Positions 26,201 through 35,800 of a DNA stretch of 64,000 nucleotides are shown in pieces. Numbering within the stretch: position 1 is the stretch's first letter; each line of letters opens with the position of its first letter. The notes under the pieces were generated by a model. It searched no databases. It worked only from the letters and a program-made list of their open reading frames with translations, and was not told the DNA's origin. The position numbers and the translations under genes were made by a program. This stretch comes from an uncultured Bacilli bacterium (GTDB lineage Bacteria > Bacillota_I > Bacilli_A > RF39 > UBA660), in contig CAKONK010000007.1 in the NCBI GenBank assembly GCA_934097085.1, positions 1 through 64,000 of the forward strand, read 5' to 3'.

Positions 26201-29200
26201 TATTCTTCACCTTCCCCTTCCATATCATCTATATCATCTGGAAATTCCAAATCATCAAGTGATGGTTCTTCATCTTCATCATCATCATCAAAGTCATCTT
26301 CCTCTTCATCAATTGGTTTACTTGGTTCAGGAAGTACTTCTTCTTCAGTAGATAAATCAATTTCATCTATTCTTAAATTATCATTAGATTCATCATCTTT
26401 TTCTTCAATATCTTTAAATTCTAATAATTCATCATCATTTGTAAGAACTTGTACATCTAAGCATAATGCTTGGAATTCTTTAACAAGTACTCTAAAGCTT
26501 TCTGGAACACCCGCTTGATTAACAAGTTTACCTTTTACTAAAGCTTCATATACTTTAACACGGCCTACAATATCATCAGCTTTAACAGTTAAGATTTCTT
26601 GAAGTACATGAGCAGCACCATAAGCATAAAGTGCCCAAACCTCCATTTCTCCAAATCTTTGTCCACCAAATTGTGCTTTACCACCTAATGGTTGTTGAGT
26701 AATAACACTATAAGGTCCTGTTGCTCTTGCATGAAGTTTATCATCAACCATATGGTGAAGTTTAATCATATACATAACACCAACGGCAATTTTATTATCA
26801 AATGGTTCACCAGTACGTCCATCATATAAAGTCATCTTACCATCAGGACTCATCTTAGCATCTTTCATTTGCTCAGATACATCTTCCCAAGTAGCAGAGT
26901 CAAATACTGGAGTAGCATAATGTCTACCTAAAATCTTACCAGCCATTCCTAAATGAAGTTCTAGAATTTGACCAACGTTCATACGAGATGGAACACCAAG
27001 TGGGTTAAGCATAATGTCTACTGGACGACCATCTGGCATAAATGGCATATCTTCTTCAGGTACTACTAAAGAAATAACTCCTTTATTACCATGTCTTCCT
27101 GACATTTTATCTCCAACTTGAATTTTTCTCTTTTGAACTATATAAACTCTTATAACCTTTTGAACACCTGCAGCAAGTTCATCTGAATTTTCTTTTGTAT
27201 AAATTTGTACATCATGAACAATACCATCAGCACCATGATCTACTCTAAGTGAAGTATCTCTAACTTCTCTGGTTTTTTCGCCAAAGATTGCATGAAGTAG
27301 TTTTTCTTCAGAAGTAAGTTCTTGCATTCCTTTTGGAGTTACTTTACCAACAAGAATATCGCCTTCTCTAACTTCTGTACCTATTCTTACAATACCATCA
27401 GCATCAAGATTTTTACGAGCATCTTCAGAAACATTTGGTATATCACGAGTAATTTCTTCAGGTCCTAGTTTTGTATCACGACATTCAATATCATAGTGAG
27501 AAATATGAAGTGAAGTATAAGCATCATCTTTAACAAGTCTTTCATTTAAGATAACAGCATCTTCATAGTTATAACCTTCGAATGTCATGAAGGCAACCGT
27601 CATATTTTTACCTAAAGCAAGTTCTCCTTTATCACAAGAAGGACCATCAGCAATAACTTGTCCAGCGTGAACTTTATCGCCTGCTTTAACAATTGGTCTA
27701 TGGTTTACACAAGTTGAGGCATTACTTCTTTCAAATGTAGAAAGATAATAAGTATCACATGATTTACCATTATTTATAACAATTTTTTTACTATCAGCAT
27801 AATCAACTACACCAGCAGTTTTAGAAAGTACACAACTTCCTGATGATGATGCAGCAATATATTCAACACCAGTACCAACTATTGGAGCTTCACTTGTAAG
27901 AAGTGGAACTGCTTGTCTTTGCATGTTTGCACCCATAAGTGTTCTTTTTGCATCATCGAATTCCAAGAATGGAATACAACTTGTAGTTACTGCAACAACT
28001 TGACTTGGAGCAACATCGACATAATCAACTTCTTCACGTTTAACAATTACGTTATCACCATTAACACGTACAAGAACTTCATCATCAATAATTCTATTAT
28101 CTTTATCAAGTTTTACAGTTGCTTGAGAAATATAATAATCAGTTTCTTCATCAGCAGTCATATAAATTATATCTTTATCAACAACGCCATTATTTACTTT
28201 ATGGTAAGGAGTTGTAATAAATCCATATTCATTAACTTTAGCATAACCAGCAAGTGATGTAATAAGACCTATATTTTGTCCCTCTGGTGATTCAATTGGA
28301 CATATTCTTCCATAGTGAGATGAGTTAACATCTCTTACTTCCATACCAGCTCTTTCTCTTGAAAGTCCTCCAGGTCCTAAAGAAGAAAGTCTTCTTTTAT
28401 CTGTAAGTTCAGCAATTGGGTTAACTTGATCCATAAACTTAGAAAGTTGTGATGAACCAAAGAACTCTTTTAATACTGCAGTTACAGGTCTAATATTAAT
28501 TAATGTTTTTGGTGTAACATTTTCAAGTTCTTGAGTAGTCATTCTTTCACGAATAACTCTTTCCATACGAGCCATACCAACTCTAAATTGATTTTCAACT
28601 AGCTCACCTACTTGTCTTACACGTCTATTTCCTAAATGATCGATTTCATCTTCATTACCAATATTATAATGTAAATCAATATAATATGATAAAGATGCAT
28701 AAACATCAGGAATAGTAAGTCTTTTTTCAGTTACACTACTATCAGTTCCAATTAAAGTAAGAACTTTTTTACCATCAATTTTATCATATACTTTTAATGT
28801 TTGAATCATTTTAAAATCATCAAGTTCTTCATTAATTGTAGCTTCTTTTAAATTTAATCCACCAGCAAAAGCAACTTTTAACTTTTCAAGAATATCTTTA
28901 GTAATAACATCACCTTTTTTAGCAATTTCTTCACCATTAAATTTAATGTTTTCAGCTAAAGTACATCCAAGTATTCTTTCACAAATAAACATTTTTTTGT
29001 TAAATTTGTATCTTCCTACTTTTGCTAAATCATAACGGAATCTATCAAAGAATCTAGTGATTAATTGGTTTTTAGCACTATCAATAGTCGCAGGTTCTCC
29101 TGGACGAAGTTTTTCATAAATCTCAAGTAGTGCTTCATCAGTATTATTTGTAATATCTTTTTCTAAAGTATTTTTTACAAATTCATTATCACCAAATAAT

Positions 29201-29826
29201 TCAATGATTTCTTCATCAGTGGAAAGTCCAAGTGCACGAAGGAATGTTGTAACAGCAACTTTTCTAGTACGATCTATTCTTACATAGATTACACCTTTAG
29301 CATCTGTTTCATATTCAAGCCATGTACCTTTATTAGGGATTATTTCTCCACTAACAATTCTTCTACCATTTTTATCTATTTCTCTTTTGAAATAAATAGA
29401 TGGTGAACGAACAAGTTGAGATACAATTACTCTTTCAGCACCATTTATGATAAATGTACCAGCATCTGTCATAAGTGGTAAATCACCTAAGAATATCTCT
29501 TGTTCTTTTACTTCACCTGTTTCGTGAATGTAAAGTCTTGCTTGCACTTTAAGTGGTGCAGCATAGTTAACCATTCTTTCTTTTGCTTCCTTAATTGAAT
29601 ATCTTGGTTCCTCTAAAGAATAGTCAGTAAATTCAAGTGAAATATTTCCAGTAAAACTTTCAACTGGAAAAAGATCCTCAAATACTTCTTTGATTCCATT
29701 TTCAATGAAATTTTGATAACTTTTCTTTTGGATTTCCAAAAGGTCTGCAAGTTCAAGAGTGTTACTTGATTTTGCGAAATTAATTCTTTCGCGATAGTCT
29801 CCGAATTTTTGTTTTTTATAAGCCAC
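26200..29826 (-). CDS. rpoB: RNA polymerase beta subunit
   Basis: 1208 residues, GTG start with GGGGTGAG upstream. The rifampicin-site block reads GSSQLSKFMDQVNPIAELTD followed by KRRLSSLGPGG. By E. coli numbering position 513 is Lys (usually Gln; codon at 28438-28440) and position 526 is Asp (usually His; codon at 28399-28401), both known resistance-type residues. The C-terminus carries an unusually long acidic tail (DEEEDDFDDDDEDEEPSLDD). A promoter lies directly upstream; rplJ/rplL, usually next to rpoB, are absent. Confidence 0.99.
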   Translation of the reverse strand: MAYKKQKFGDYRERINFAKSSNTLELADLLEIQKKSYQNFIENGIKEVFEDLFPVESFTGNISLEFTDYSLEEPRYSIKEAKERMVNYAAPLKVQARLYIHETGEVKEQEIFLGDLPLMTDAGTFIINGAERVIVSQLVRSPSIYFKREIDKNGRRIVSGEIIPNKGTWLEYETDAKGVIYVRIDRTRKVAVTTFLRALGLSTDEEIIELFGDNEFVKNTLEKDITNNTDEALLEIYEKLRPGEPATIDSAKNQLITRFFDRFRYDLAKVGRYKFNKKMFICERILGCTLAENIKFNGEEIAKKGDVITKDILEKLKVAFAGGLNLKEATINEELDDFKMIQTLKVYDKIDGKKVLTLIGTDSSVTEKRLTIPDVYASLSYYIDLHYNIGNEDEIDHLGNRRVRQVGELVENQFRVGMARMERVIRERMTTQELENVTPKTLINIRPVTAVLKEFFGSSQLSKFMDQVNPIAELTDKRRLSSLGPGGLSRERAGMEVRDVNSSHYGRICPIESPEGQNIGLITSLAGYAKVNEYGFITTPYHKVNNGVVDKDIIYMTADEETDYYISQATVKLDKDNRIIDDEVLVRVNGDNVIVKREEVDYVDVAPSQVVAVTTSCIPFLEFDDAKRTLMGANMQRQAVPLLTSEAPIVGTGVEYIAASSSGSCVLSKTAGVVDYADSKKIVINNGKSCDTYYLSTFERSNASTCVNHRPIVKAGDKVHAGQVIADGPSCDKGELALGKNMTVAFMTFEGYNYEDAVILNERLVKDDAYTSLHISHYDIECRDTKLGPEEITRDIPNVSEDARKNLDADGIVRIGTEVREGDILVGKVTPKGMQELTSEEKLLHAIFGEKTREVRDTSLRVDHGADGIVHDVQIYTKENSDELAAGVQKVIRVYIVQKRKIQVGDKMSGRHGNKGVISLVVPEEDMPFMPDGRPVDIMLNPLGVPSRMNVGQILELHLGMAGKILGRHYATPVFDSATWEDVSEQMKDAKMSPDGKMTLYDGRTGEPFDNKIAVGVMYMIKLHHMVDDKLHARATGPYSVITQQPLGGKAQFGGQRFGEMEVWALYAYGAAHVLQEILTVKADDIVGRVKVYEALVKGKLVNQAGVPESFRVLVKEFQALCLDVQVLTNDDELLEFKDIEEKDDESNDNLRIDEIDLSTEEEVLPEPSKPIDEEEDDFDDDDEDEEPSLDDLEFPDDIDDMEGEGEE

Positions 29827-29896
29827 GATCTCACCCCATAATCTTATTTTTTTTGGACTATTTTTATGTTAAAAATAAACACGTCAACATTAAATA

Positions 29897-29926
29897 ATTT
29901 TAGCAAAGAATAAAGTATTTTGTCAA
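29897..29926 (-). promoter_or_regulatory. promoter of rpoBC
   Basis: Minus strand TTGACA (29921-29926), 18-bp spacer and TAAAAT (29897-29902) with an extended TGC. The -35 box overlaps the TGA stop of the methyltransferase gene. Confidence 0.7.
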
Positions 29927-30513
29927 GACATTTTACAGCAAAAAATGTAAAATCCTTTATCTTTTTCTTTTATTTCAACATTGTAATGTTCATTTAACAG
30001 TTTTTGTATAGATTTAGCACCTTGGTCCTTACGCATTACAAACCAAAGTCTTCCACCATCATTTAGATGCATTTTAGCGTTAACAAGAAACTCTAATATT
30101 ATTTTTTTACCTGCTTTAATCGGTGGATTTGTAATAATAACATCATATTTATCTAAAATATTTTCATATACATTACTTTCAATTACTTTAGCATTAACTT
30201 TATTTGCGGCAATATTTCTTTCACACAAATGTAATGCTCTTTTGTTAACATCACACATAGTTATATTTTTACCAGTTATCTTAGCAAGTGATATTCCTAT
30301 TAATCCATAACCACAACCTAAGTCTAGGATATTTTCATAATCAGATTCATTTTTTAAAAATGTTTCTATTAAAAGTCTACTTCCATAATCTAAGTGATTT
30401 TTACTAAATACCCCATTATCACTAAAAAAATCAATAGTTATGTTTTTATAATTATAACTAAGTGTTCTAATTTCACTTTTTAAATTTTGATTATTTGTAA
30501 AATAATGATCCAT
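29923..30513 (-). CDS. RsmC-like (YbxB) class I methyltransferase
   Basis: 196 residues with SAM-binding motif I NILDLGCGYGLIGISLA and the catalytic NPPIKAGKK, as in 16S rRNA guanine-N2 methyltransferases of the RsmC/RlmG group. Position directly before rpoB is the B. subtilis ybxB location. It should modify G1207 or a neighbouring 16S rRNA site. AAGGGA before the ATG supports the start. Confidence 0.88.
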   Translation of the reverse strand: MDHYFTNNQNLKSEIRTLSYNYKNITIDFFSDNGVFSKNHLDYGSRLLIETFLKNESDYENILDLGCGYGLIGISLAKITGKNITMCDVNKRALHLCERNIAANKVNAKVIESNVYENILDKYDVIITNPPIKAGKKIILEFLVNAKMHLNDGGRLWFVMRKDQGAKSIQKLLNEHYNVEIKEKDKGFYIFCCKMS

Positions 30514-30550
30514 TTATTTCCCTTTTCTTTTCAAACTAATTTTATTATAC

Positions 30551-30585
30551 AAAAAAAGGCACACTAAATCAAGTAGCAAGTGCCC
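30551..30585 (-). terminator. terminator of the 33-residue peptide unit
   Basis: GGCAC...GTGCC hairpin on the minus strand with a large loop, followed by seven T residues. Confidence 0.6.
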
Positions 30586-30593
30586 TATTTTTA

Positions 30594-30695
30594 CTATATA
30601 AAGTTTTTAATAAACTCCATAATTAAACTAAAACATATTAAGAATAATATTATATATAAAAGTTCTTTTCTTTCTTTTTTAGATGAACTTTCCAT
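30594..30695 (-). CDS. 33-residue single-span membrane peptide
   Basis: MESSSKKERKELLYIILFLI then CFSLIMEFIKNFI. A ribosome site AGGGGG lies 11 bases before the ATG (8 before an in-frame TTG just upstream, which may be the true start). It has its own near-consensus promoter and a terminator, forming a complete miniature gene. The charged N-terminus and one hydrophobic helix predict an inner-membrane peptide. Function unknown. Confidence 0.62.
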   Translation of the reverse strand: MESSSKKERKELLYIILFLICFSLIMEFIKNFI

Positions 30696-30723
30696 CAAAC
30701 TAACTTCCCCCTTAACTACTAAC

Positions 30724-30752
30724 ATTCTATCATATTTTTGCAAAAATGTCAA
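30724..30752 (-). promoter_or_regulatory. promoter of the 33-residue peptide
   Basis: TTGACA (30747-30752), 17-bp spacer, TAGAAT (30724-30729) on the minus strand. Confidence 0.75.
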
Positions 30753-30764
30753 ATTAGTGTAAAG

Positions 30765-31646
30765 TTATCTAGATAAATCATCTATTTTTTCTAATACAAT
30801 ATTTTCATAGGAGTCTAGCATTTTGCTTGAATGTTCTTCTTTAAGATGGAGAATATAATCAAATATATTTGTAAGTTCTGTTCTTTCTAAACTATGTAAA
30901 TAACATTTTAATTTATAAGTATCCTCTAAGTTTGTAAAACAGCAATCAGGATTTTGATTATCACTAGCATCTTTCCATTTAGAAATAATCTTTTTACATT
31001 CTTCTACATTAAGAGGATTAAAATAATCATCATAAATATCAGGTACATAATCCATTTGCATATTATGGCTTAAAATATAACATTCAACTTCATAACTATG
31101 GTAAGCATAATAAATTAAGTTATGAATACATTTTTTTCTTAATAAATCATAAAATTTAGAATTATTTGACTTAATACCTAATTCGTCATTTAAAATTATC
31201 TTACTAGCATAGCACATTGCATTATATTTATAAGTTTGATTATATTGAAAATATCTATCTAGTTCTTCTTGAGTAAAAGCAAAATCAGGAATAATTCGCG
31301 AAAGTTTTTCAAAGTCTTCCTCTTCATCAGAAAAATCATATTCTAATGGTTTTTCAAATTTAGCCAAATAGGTTTGCACTATCTTTTCACTAGCTCTATA
31401 TGTTTCATCATCAACTTCATCCATTGTAAATATAATATCTGCAAGATCTACATAATATTCAAGTTCTTCCTTTGTCATTTTATCTAGCATGCTCGTTTCA
31501 ATTTTAATAAGCTCAAGAATATTTTTGCAAGATACTTTGGATTGTTCAAAATCATTATTTATTAAATCCATACATAGTTTTTTATATGCTTCGCCAATCT
31601 TTTTATCATGTGCAATTAATAATTCAAAACTATTACTATTTTTCAT
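30765..31646 (-). CDS. uncharacterised 293-residue acidic helical protein
   Basis: Start at 31646 is chosen for the GGTGG sequence 4 bases before the ATG. No known domain recognised. It is helix-rich, cytoplasmic, acidic in the middle (DFSDEEEDFEKL), with scattered Cys and Tyr. It lies alone between mraY and the 33-residue peptide unit, and could be read from the mraY transcript. Confidence 0.7.
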   Translation of the reverse strand: MKNSNSFELLIAHDKKIGEAYKKLCMDLINNDFEQSKVSCKNILELIKIETSMLDKMTKEELEYYVDLADIIFTMDEVDDETYRASEKIVQTYLAKFEKPLEYDFSDEEEDFEKLSRIIPDFAFTQEELDRYFQYNQTYKYNAMCYASKIILNDELGIKSNNSKFYDLLRKKCIHNLIYYAYHSYEVECYILSHNMQMDYVPDIYDDYFNPLNVEECKKIISKWKDASDNQNPDCCFTNLEDTYKLKCYLHSLERTELTNIFDYILHLKEEHSSKMLDSYENIVLEKIDDLSR

Positions 31647-31724
31647 AAAACCACCCGCCGTATATACTATCATATTTTAAGTGTAATGGCAAATCATTGT
31701 AAAGTTATTTTTAAAATCTGATTT

Positions 31725-32708
31725 TTAATGAACTAATATATAAATAAGAGTTATTAAAGAGCATACTAAAGAGACTAAATAAAATAGTTTTATAATATCT
31801 GTTTCTTTAAAACCTAGCATTTCAAAATGATGATGAAGTGGACTTTTTAAAAATATTTTTTTATTAAAATATCTTATAGAAATAATTTGAATAAAACTTG
31901 AAAGAGTTTCAATAATAAAAACTAAGCCAATTATAATAAGGGAAAGTTCACATTTAAGTAAAATTGATACTGATGCAAGTGTGGCTCCTAAAGAAAGGGA
32001 ACCTAAATCACCCATAAATATTTTGGCAGGATAAAAATTAAAAAACAAAAATCCTATTAAAGCTCCCGCCAAAGTAAAACAAAAAATACCTATTTCTTCA
32101 TAACCCAAAATAAATGGACTATTAAAGGCAATAATTCCATAAGAAATAAATGATATCGTGCATAATCCAGCAGCAAGGCCATCAAGACCATCTGTTATAT
32201 TAACTGCATTAGAACTACCAACAAGCATAAATAGAATTAAAAGACCATATATATATTTTAAATCAATTGAAAATAAATAAAAATTAAGAACTGTATTATT
32301 TCCAGATATTAAAAATAAAACAAAGAAAAATATTCCAATAATAACTTGAATAAAAAACTTTAAAATTATTGATAGTCCTTTATTATTATGAAATCTTATT
32401 TTAAGAAAATCATCAATAAATCCAAGAAATGCATACAAAATAAATACACATAATATTATAAATAAATTTAAATTAAAATGAATATTCTTATTTAAAAACA
32501 AAAAAATAATTATAAATAATGTACTAATTATGAAAATAACTCCTCCCATTGTGGGAGTCCCCTCTTTTAAAAGATGTCTTTTAGAAATAGTTTTAGATAT
32601 ACTTTGATACATATGACATTTCTTAAAAAATGGTACTACTAAAAAACCTAATACTAATGAAGATAAAAAACCTAATATTAAACATAAAATAGTCTTAGTT
32701 AAAATCAT
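31725..32708 (-). CDS. mraY: phospho-MurNAc-pentapeptide transferase
   Basis: 327 residues from the ATG at 32708 (TGAGGAAAAAT upstream), about ten membrane segments. MraY signatures are present: GTPTMGGVIFI, GFIDDFLKI, the Asp-rich NITDGLDGLAAG, FMGDLGSLSLGA, and the cytoplasmic PLHHHFEMLGFKETDI that separates MraY from WecA. It makes lipid I on the inner membrane. In the usual division-wall cluster it neighbours a PBP gene; here a helicase pair separates them. Confidence 0.97.
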   Translation of the reverse strand: MILTKTILCLILGFLSSLVLGFLVVPFFKKCHMYQSISKTISKRHLLKEGTPTMGGVIFIISTLFIIIFLFLNKNIHFNLNLFIILCVFILYAFLGFIDDFLKIRFHNNKGLSIILKFFIQVIIGIFFFVLFLISGNNTVLNFYLFSIDLKYIYGLLILFMLVGSSNAVNITDGLDGLAAGLCTISFISYGIIAFNSPFILGYEEIGIFCFTLAGALIGFLFFNFYPAKIFMGDLGSLSLGATLASVSILLKCELSLIIIGLVFIIETLSSFIQIISIRYFNKKIFLKSPLHHHFEMLGFKETDIIKLFYLVSLVCSLITLIYILVH

Positions 32709-32776
32709 ATTTTTCCTCATTAAATTTTATGAATTTTAAAAGTAAATAGAACTATTCTTTAAAATACTAAAAGCAA

Positions 32777-32806
32777 AGAAAAAATGCAAAGAATTATCTT
32801 TACATT
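32777..32806 (-). terminator. terminator of the helicase gene
   Basis: Ten-pair stem AATGTAAAGA/TCTTTGCATT (one G-T) with loop TAAT and a T-run on the minus strand, between the helicase and mraY. Confidence 0.8.
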
Positions 32807-32814
32807 TTTAAATA

Positions 32815-35800
32815 TTATAAAACTTTTTTATTTTTTTCACTCTCACTTAATCGTTTTTTAAGAATATAACTGCAAAAATTTAAAGTAGACTTATATTTAG
32901 AAAGTAACTGTTTAATTGTAATATTATATTTTTCATAAATTTCAGTACTATTTAAATTAAATATTTCATTAAGATTGCCTTCACTATCTATAATTGAAAT
33001 AGAATTAAAGTATAAAAAATCCATTTTGGCACATAACAGGGAAATTGGAATTTTGAAAAGCTCATCTTTATACTTTTCAAAGTCTATTTTGTGAGCATCA
33101 CACGCTATATGAAGTTGTAAAAGTCTTATATCATTGTTCCATATCATTCCAATATTTGAAAGTAAAATACCTTGTTCACTAGTCGGGTCATTGTTTTCAA
33201 ATTGGCGAAATAACCACAGTCCTAAGTCAAATTTACCATTTTTATCATAATTAATTCCATCGTTAGTTTTAAAAGTTATAGGAATTCTAAGATTATCGTA
33301 GTATTCATAATATTTTTTTGCAAGTTCATACATTGTAAACCAGGTCATTTTCTTTTTAGGAAAATCCATACCAAGTTGGGCAAGCATTCTACCTCGTTTA
33401 CTTTCCGGAGCAATAAGATTTTTTTGTTCATCTACCCATAATCCCAAATTAATTTTGCCATACTTATCGTAATTAACGCCATCATTGGTTTTAAATTCGC
33501 AGTTCATATTTGCTAAATATCCCCATGTATCATAATACCTTTTTGCATAAGAATACATATTTAACCAAACTTCATCCGGAACTTCTTCAGTAAATCTCAT
33601 ACCAATTTGCGTAAGTAGCTTGCCTTTTTCACTTTGAAGATCAATTGTTTTACGCATTCTATCTACCCATAATCCCAATTTAATTTTACCATTTTTATCA
33701 TAAGTATAAATATCATCAGTTCTAAATTTTTTAGGTACTTCAAGATTGCCATAATATTTTTGATATTTTTTAGCTTGCTCATACATTTCTTCCCATGAAA
33801 TTAGACTTCTTAAATTTGTAAAACGCAGTCCTATTTGTAAAAGTAGTTTGCCTTTTTCACTGTCCGGAGAAATATTATGCCTTTGTGCAATAATCCAATT
33901 TCCAAGATTTATTTCACCTTCCTCATCAAAGGTATAACCATCATTGGTTTTGAATTTGTTAGGTACCTCAAGGTTTCCATAATGTTCATAATATTTCTTT
34001 GCATACTCATACATTTCTTCCCAAGAAACATTTTTCTTTGTTTCAAAACGCATTCCTATTTGTGATAGTAGTTTTCCCTTTTCACTTTCTGGAGAAACGC
34101 TTTTTCTTTGATATGAAATCCAAGCACCTAAATTAATATTACCATTGTCATCTCTAGTAAAACCATCATTCGTTTTAAATTTGGCAGATACCTCAAGGTT
34201 TCCATAATGTTCATAATATTTCTTTGCATATTCATACATTTCTTCCCAGGAAAGAGTACTTTTTTTATTTTCAAAACTCATTCCTATTTGTGATAATAAC
34301 TTTCCTTTTTCACTGTCCGGAGAAATATTATGTCTTTGAGACAAGATCCATATTCCTAAATTAATTTTACCATTTTCATCTTTAGTAAATCCATTAGTTG
34401 TTTTAAATTTAGCAGGTACTTCAAGATCTTTATAATGTTCATAATATTTTTTTGCATATTCATACATTTCTTCCCAAGAAATATTTTTTCGCTCAAAGTG
34501 CATTCCTATTTGCATTAGTAACTTTTCTCTTTCACTATCCGGGGAAATAATATATTTCTGATTTTGAAGCCAAGCTCCTAAGTTTATTTTGCCATTGTCA
34601 TCTCTAGTAAAACCATCGTTTGTTTTAAATTTGATAGGCACCTCAAGATCTTTATAATGTTCATAATATTTTTTTGCATATTCATACATTTCTTCCCAAG
34701 AGATTTTTTTCCGTTCAAAACGCATTCCTATTTGAGAAAGTAACTTTCCTTTTTCACTATCTACAGAAATTTTATATCTTTGATTTTGAATCCAAACTCC
34801 GAGATTTATTTTTCCATATTCATTTGACGAAAAACCATCATCGGTTTTGAACCTATGAGGAACTTCAAGATTTTTATAATGCTCATAATATTTTTTTGCA
34901 TACTCATACATTTCTTCCCAAGAAAAAGTACTTTTTTTATTTTCAAAACTCATTCCTATTTGCAATAATAATTTTCCTTTTTCACTTTCTGGAGTAAGTT
35001 TATGTCTTTGATTAGTAATCCACACCCCAAGATTTATTTTACCATCATCATTTTTAGTGAAGCCATCATTGGTTTTAAATTTATACTGTACATCGAGATT
35101 TCCATAATGTTCGTAATATTTTTTTGCATATTCATACATATCATTCCAAGAAAGTGTTAATTTTTCTCTTAAATTTTCTAACATTTCATATAAGTTTTTA
35201 TTTTCAACTTCAATATCAAATGTAGGATTTTTTAATTTAATAACTCTTTCATTACCTGGGCCTTTACTTTGAATTTCCTTAACTCTATTTTGTAAATTAT
35301 TTTCAAGTTCTTTTATATATTCATAGTTTCCCACTAAATCGATTACCACTGGTGCAAGTAAACTTTCTATCATATCTTCTTTAGTAGCATCTTCTTTTAC
35401 TGGAATATCTTTATCTTTACACAATTGGAGTAACTGTTCATAACTTAAATTTATTAAATGATTATATTCTTCGAAAGTATTTCCTTTTACGGACAATGCT
35501 CTTCCTAACTGCTCAAAAAATACTATATCTGATGTAGTTGTTCTTCCCATTATTACTCCATCTACATTGGGAGCATGTATTCCTTCATTATATTGATTTA
35601 TAGCAAACATTACACGAAGTTTTCCTTTGGCATCTTTACCATCTAAATCTAAATCATTGTAAAAAGCTTTTCTATTTTGCTTTCCAAATGTTCCCATATC
35701 ACTTATCGAGGTATAAAATACAATATCTTCTTCGGGAAGAATAGATTTAAACCATTCTAAGGCTTCCTTTTTTATACTTTCAATATCATTTGCACCTTTT

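Noticed and set aside
27913..28257. 114-residue plus-strand ORF inside rpoB
   Set aside because: Antisense shadow of a highly conserved rpoB region; hydrophobic and Ile/Asn-rich composition comes from the opposite-strand codons, and no ribosome site is present.
844..29826. Mycoplasma-type code with TGA as Trp
   Set aside because: Core genes read through with standard codons and TGA serves as a stop (for example the RsmC-like gene and the comN/rel/dtd overlaps).
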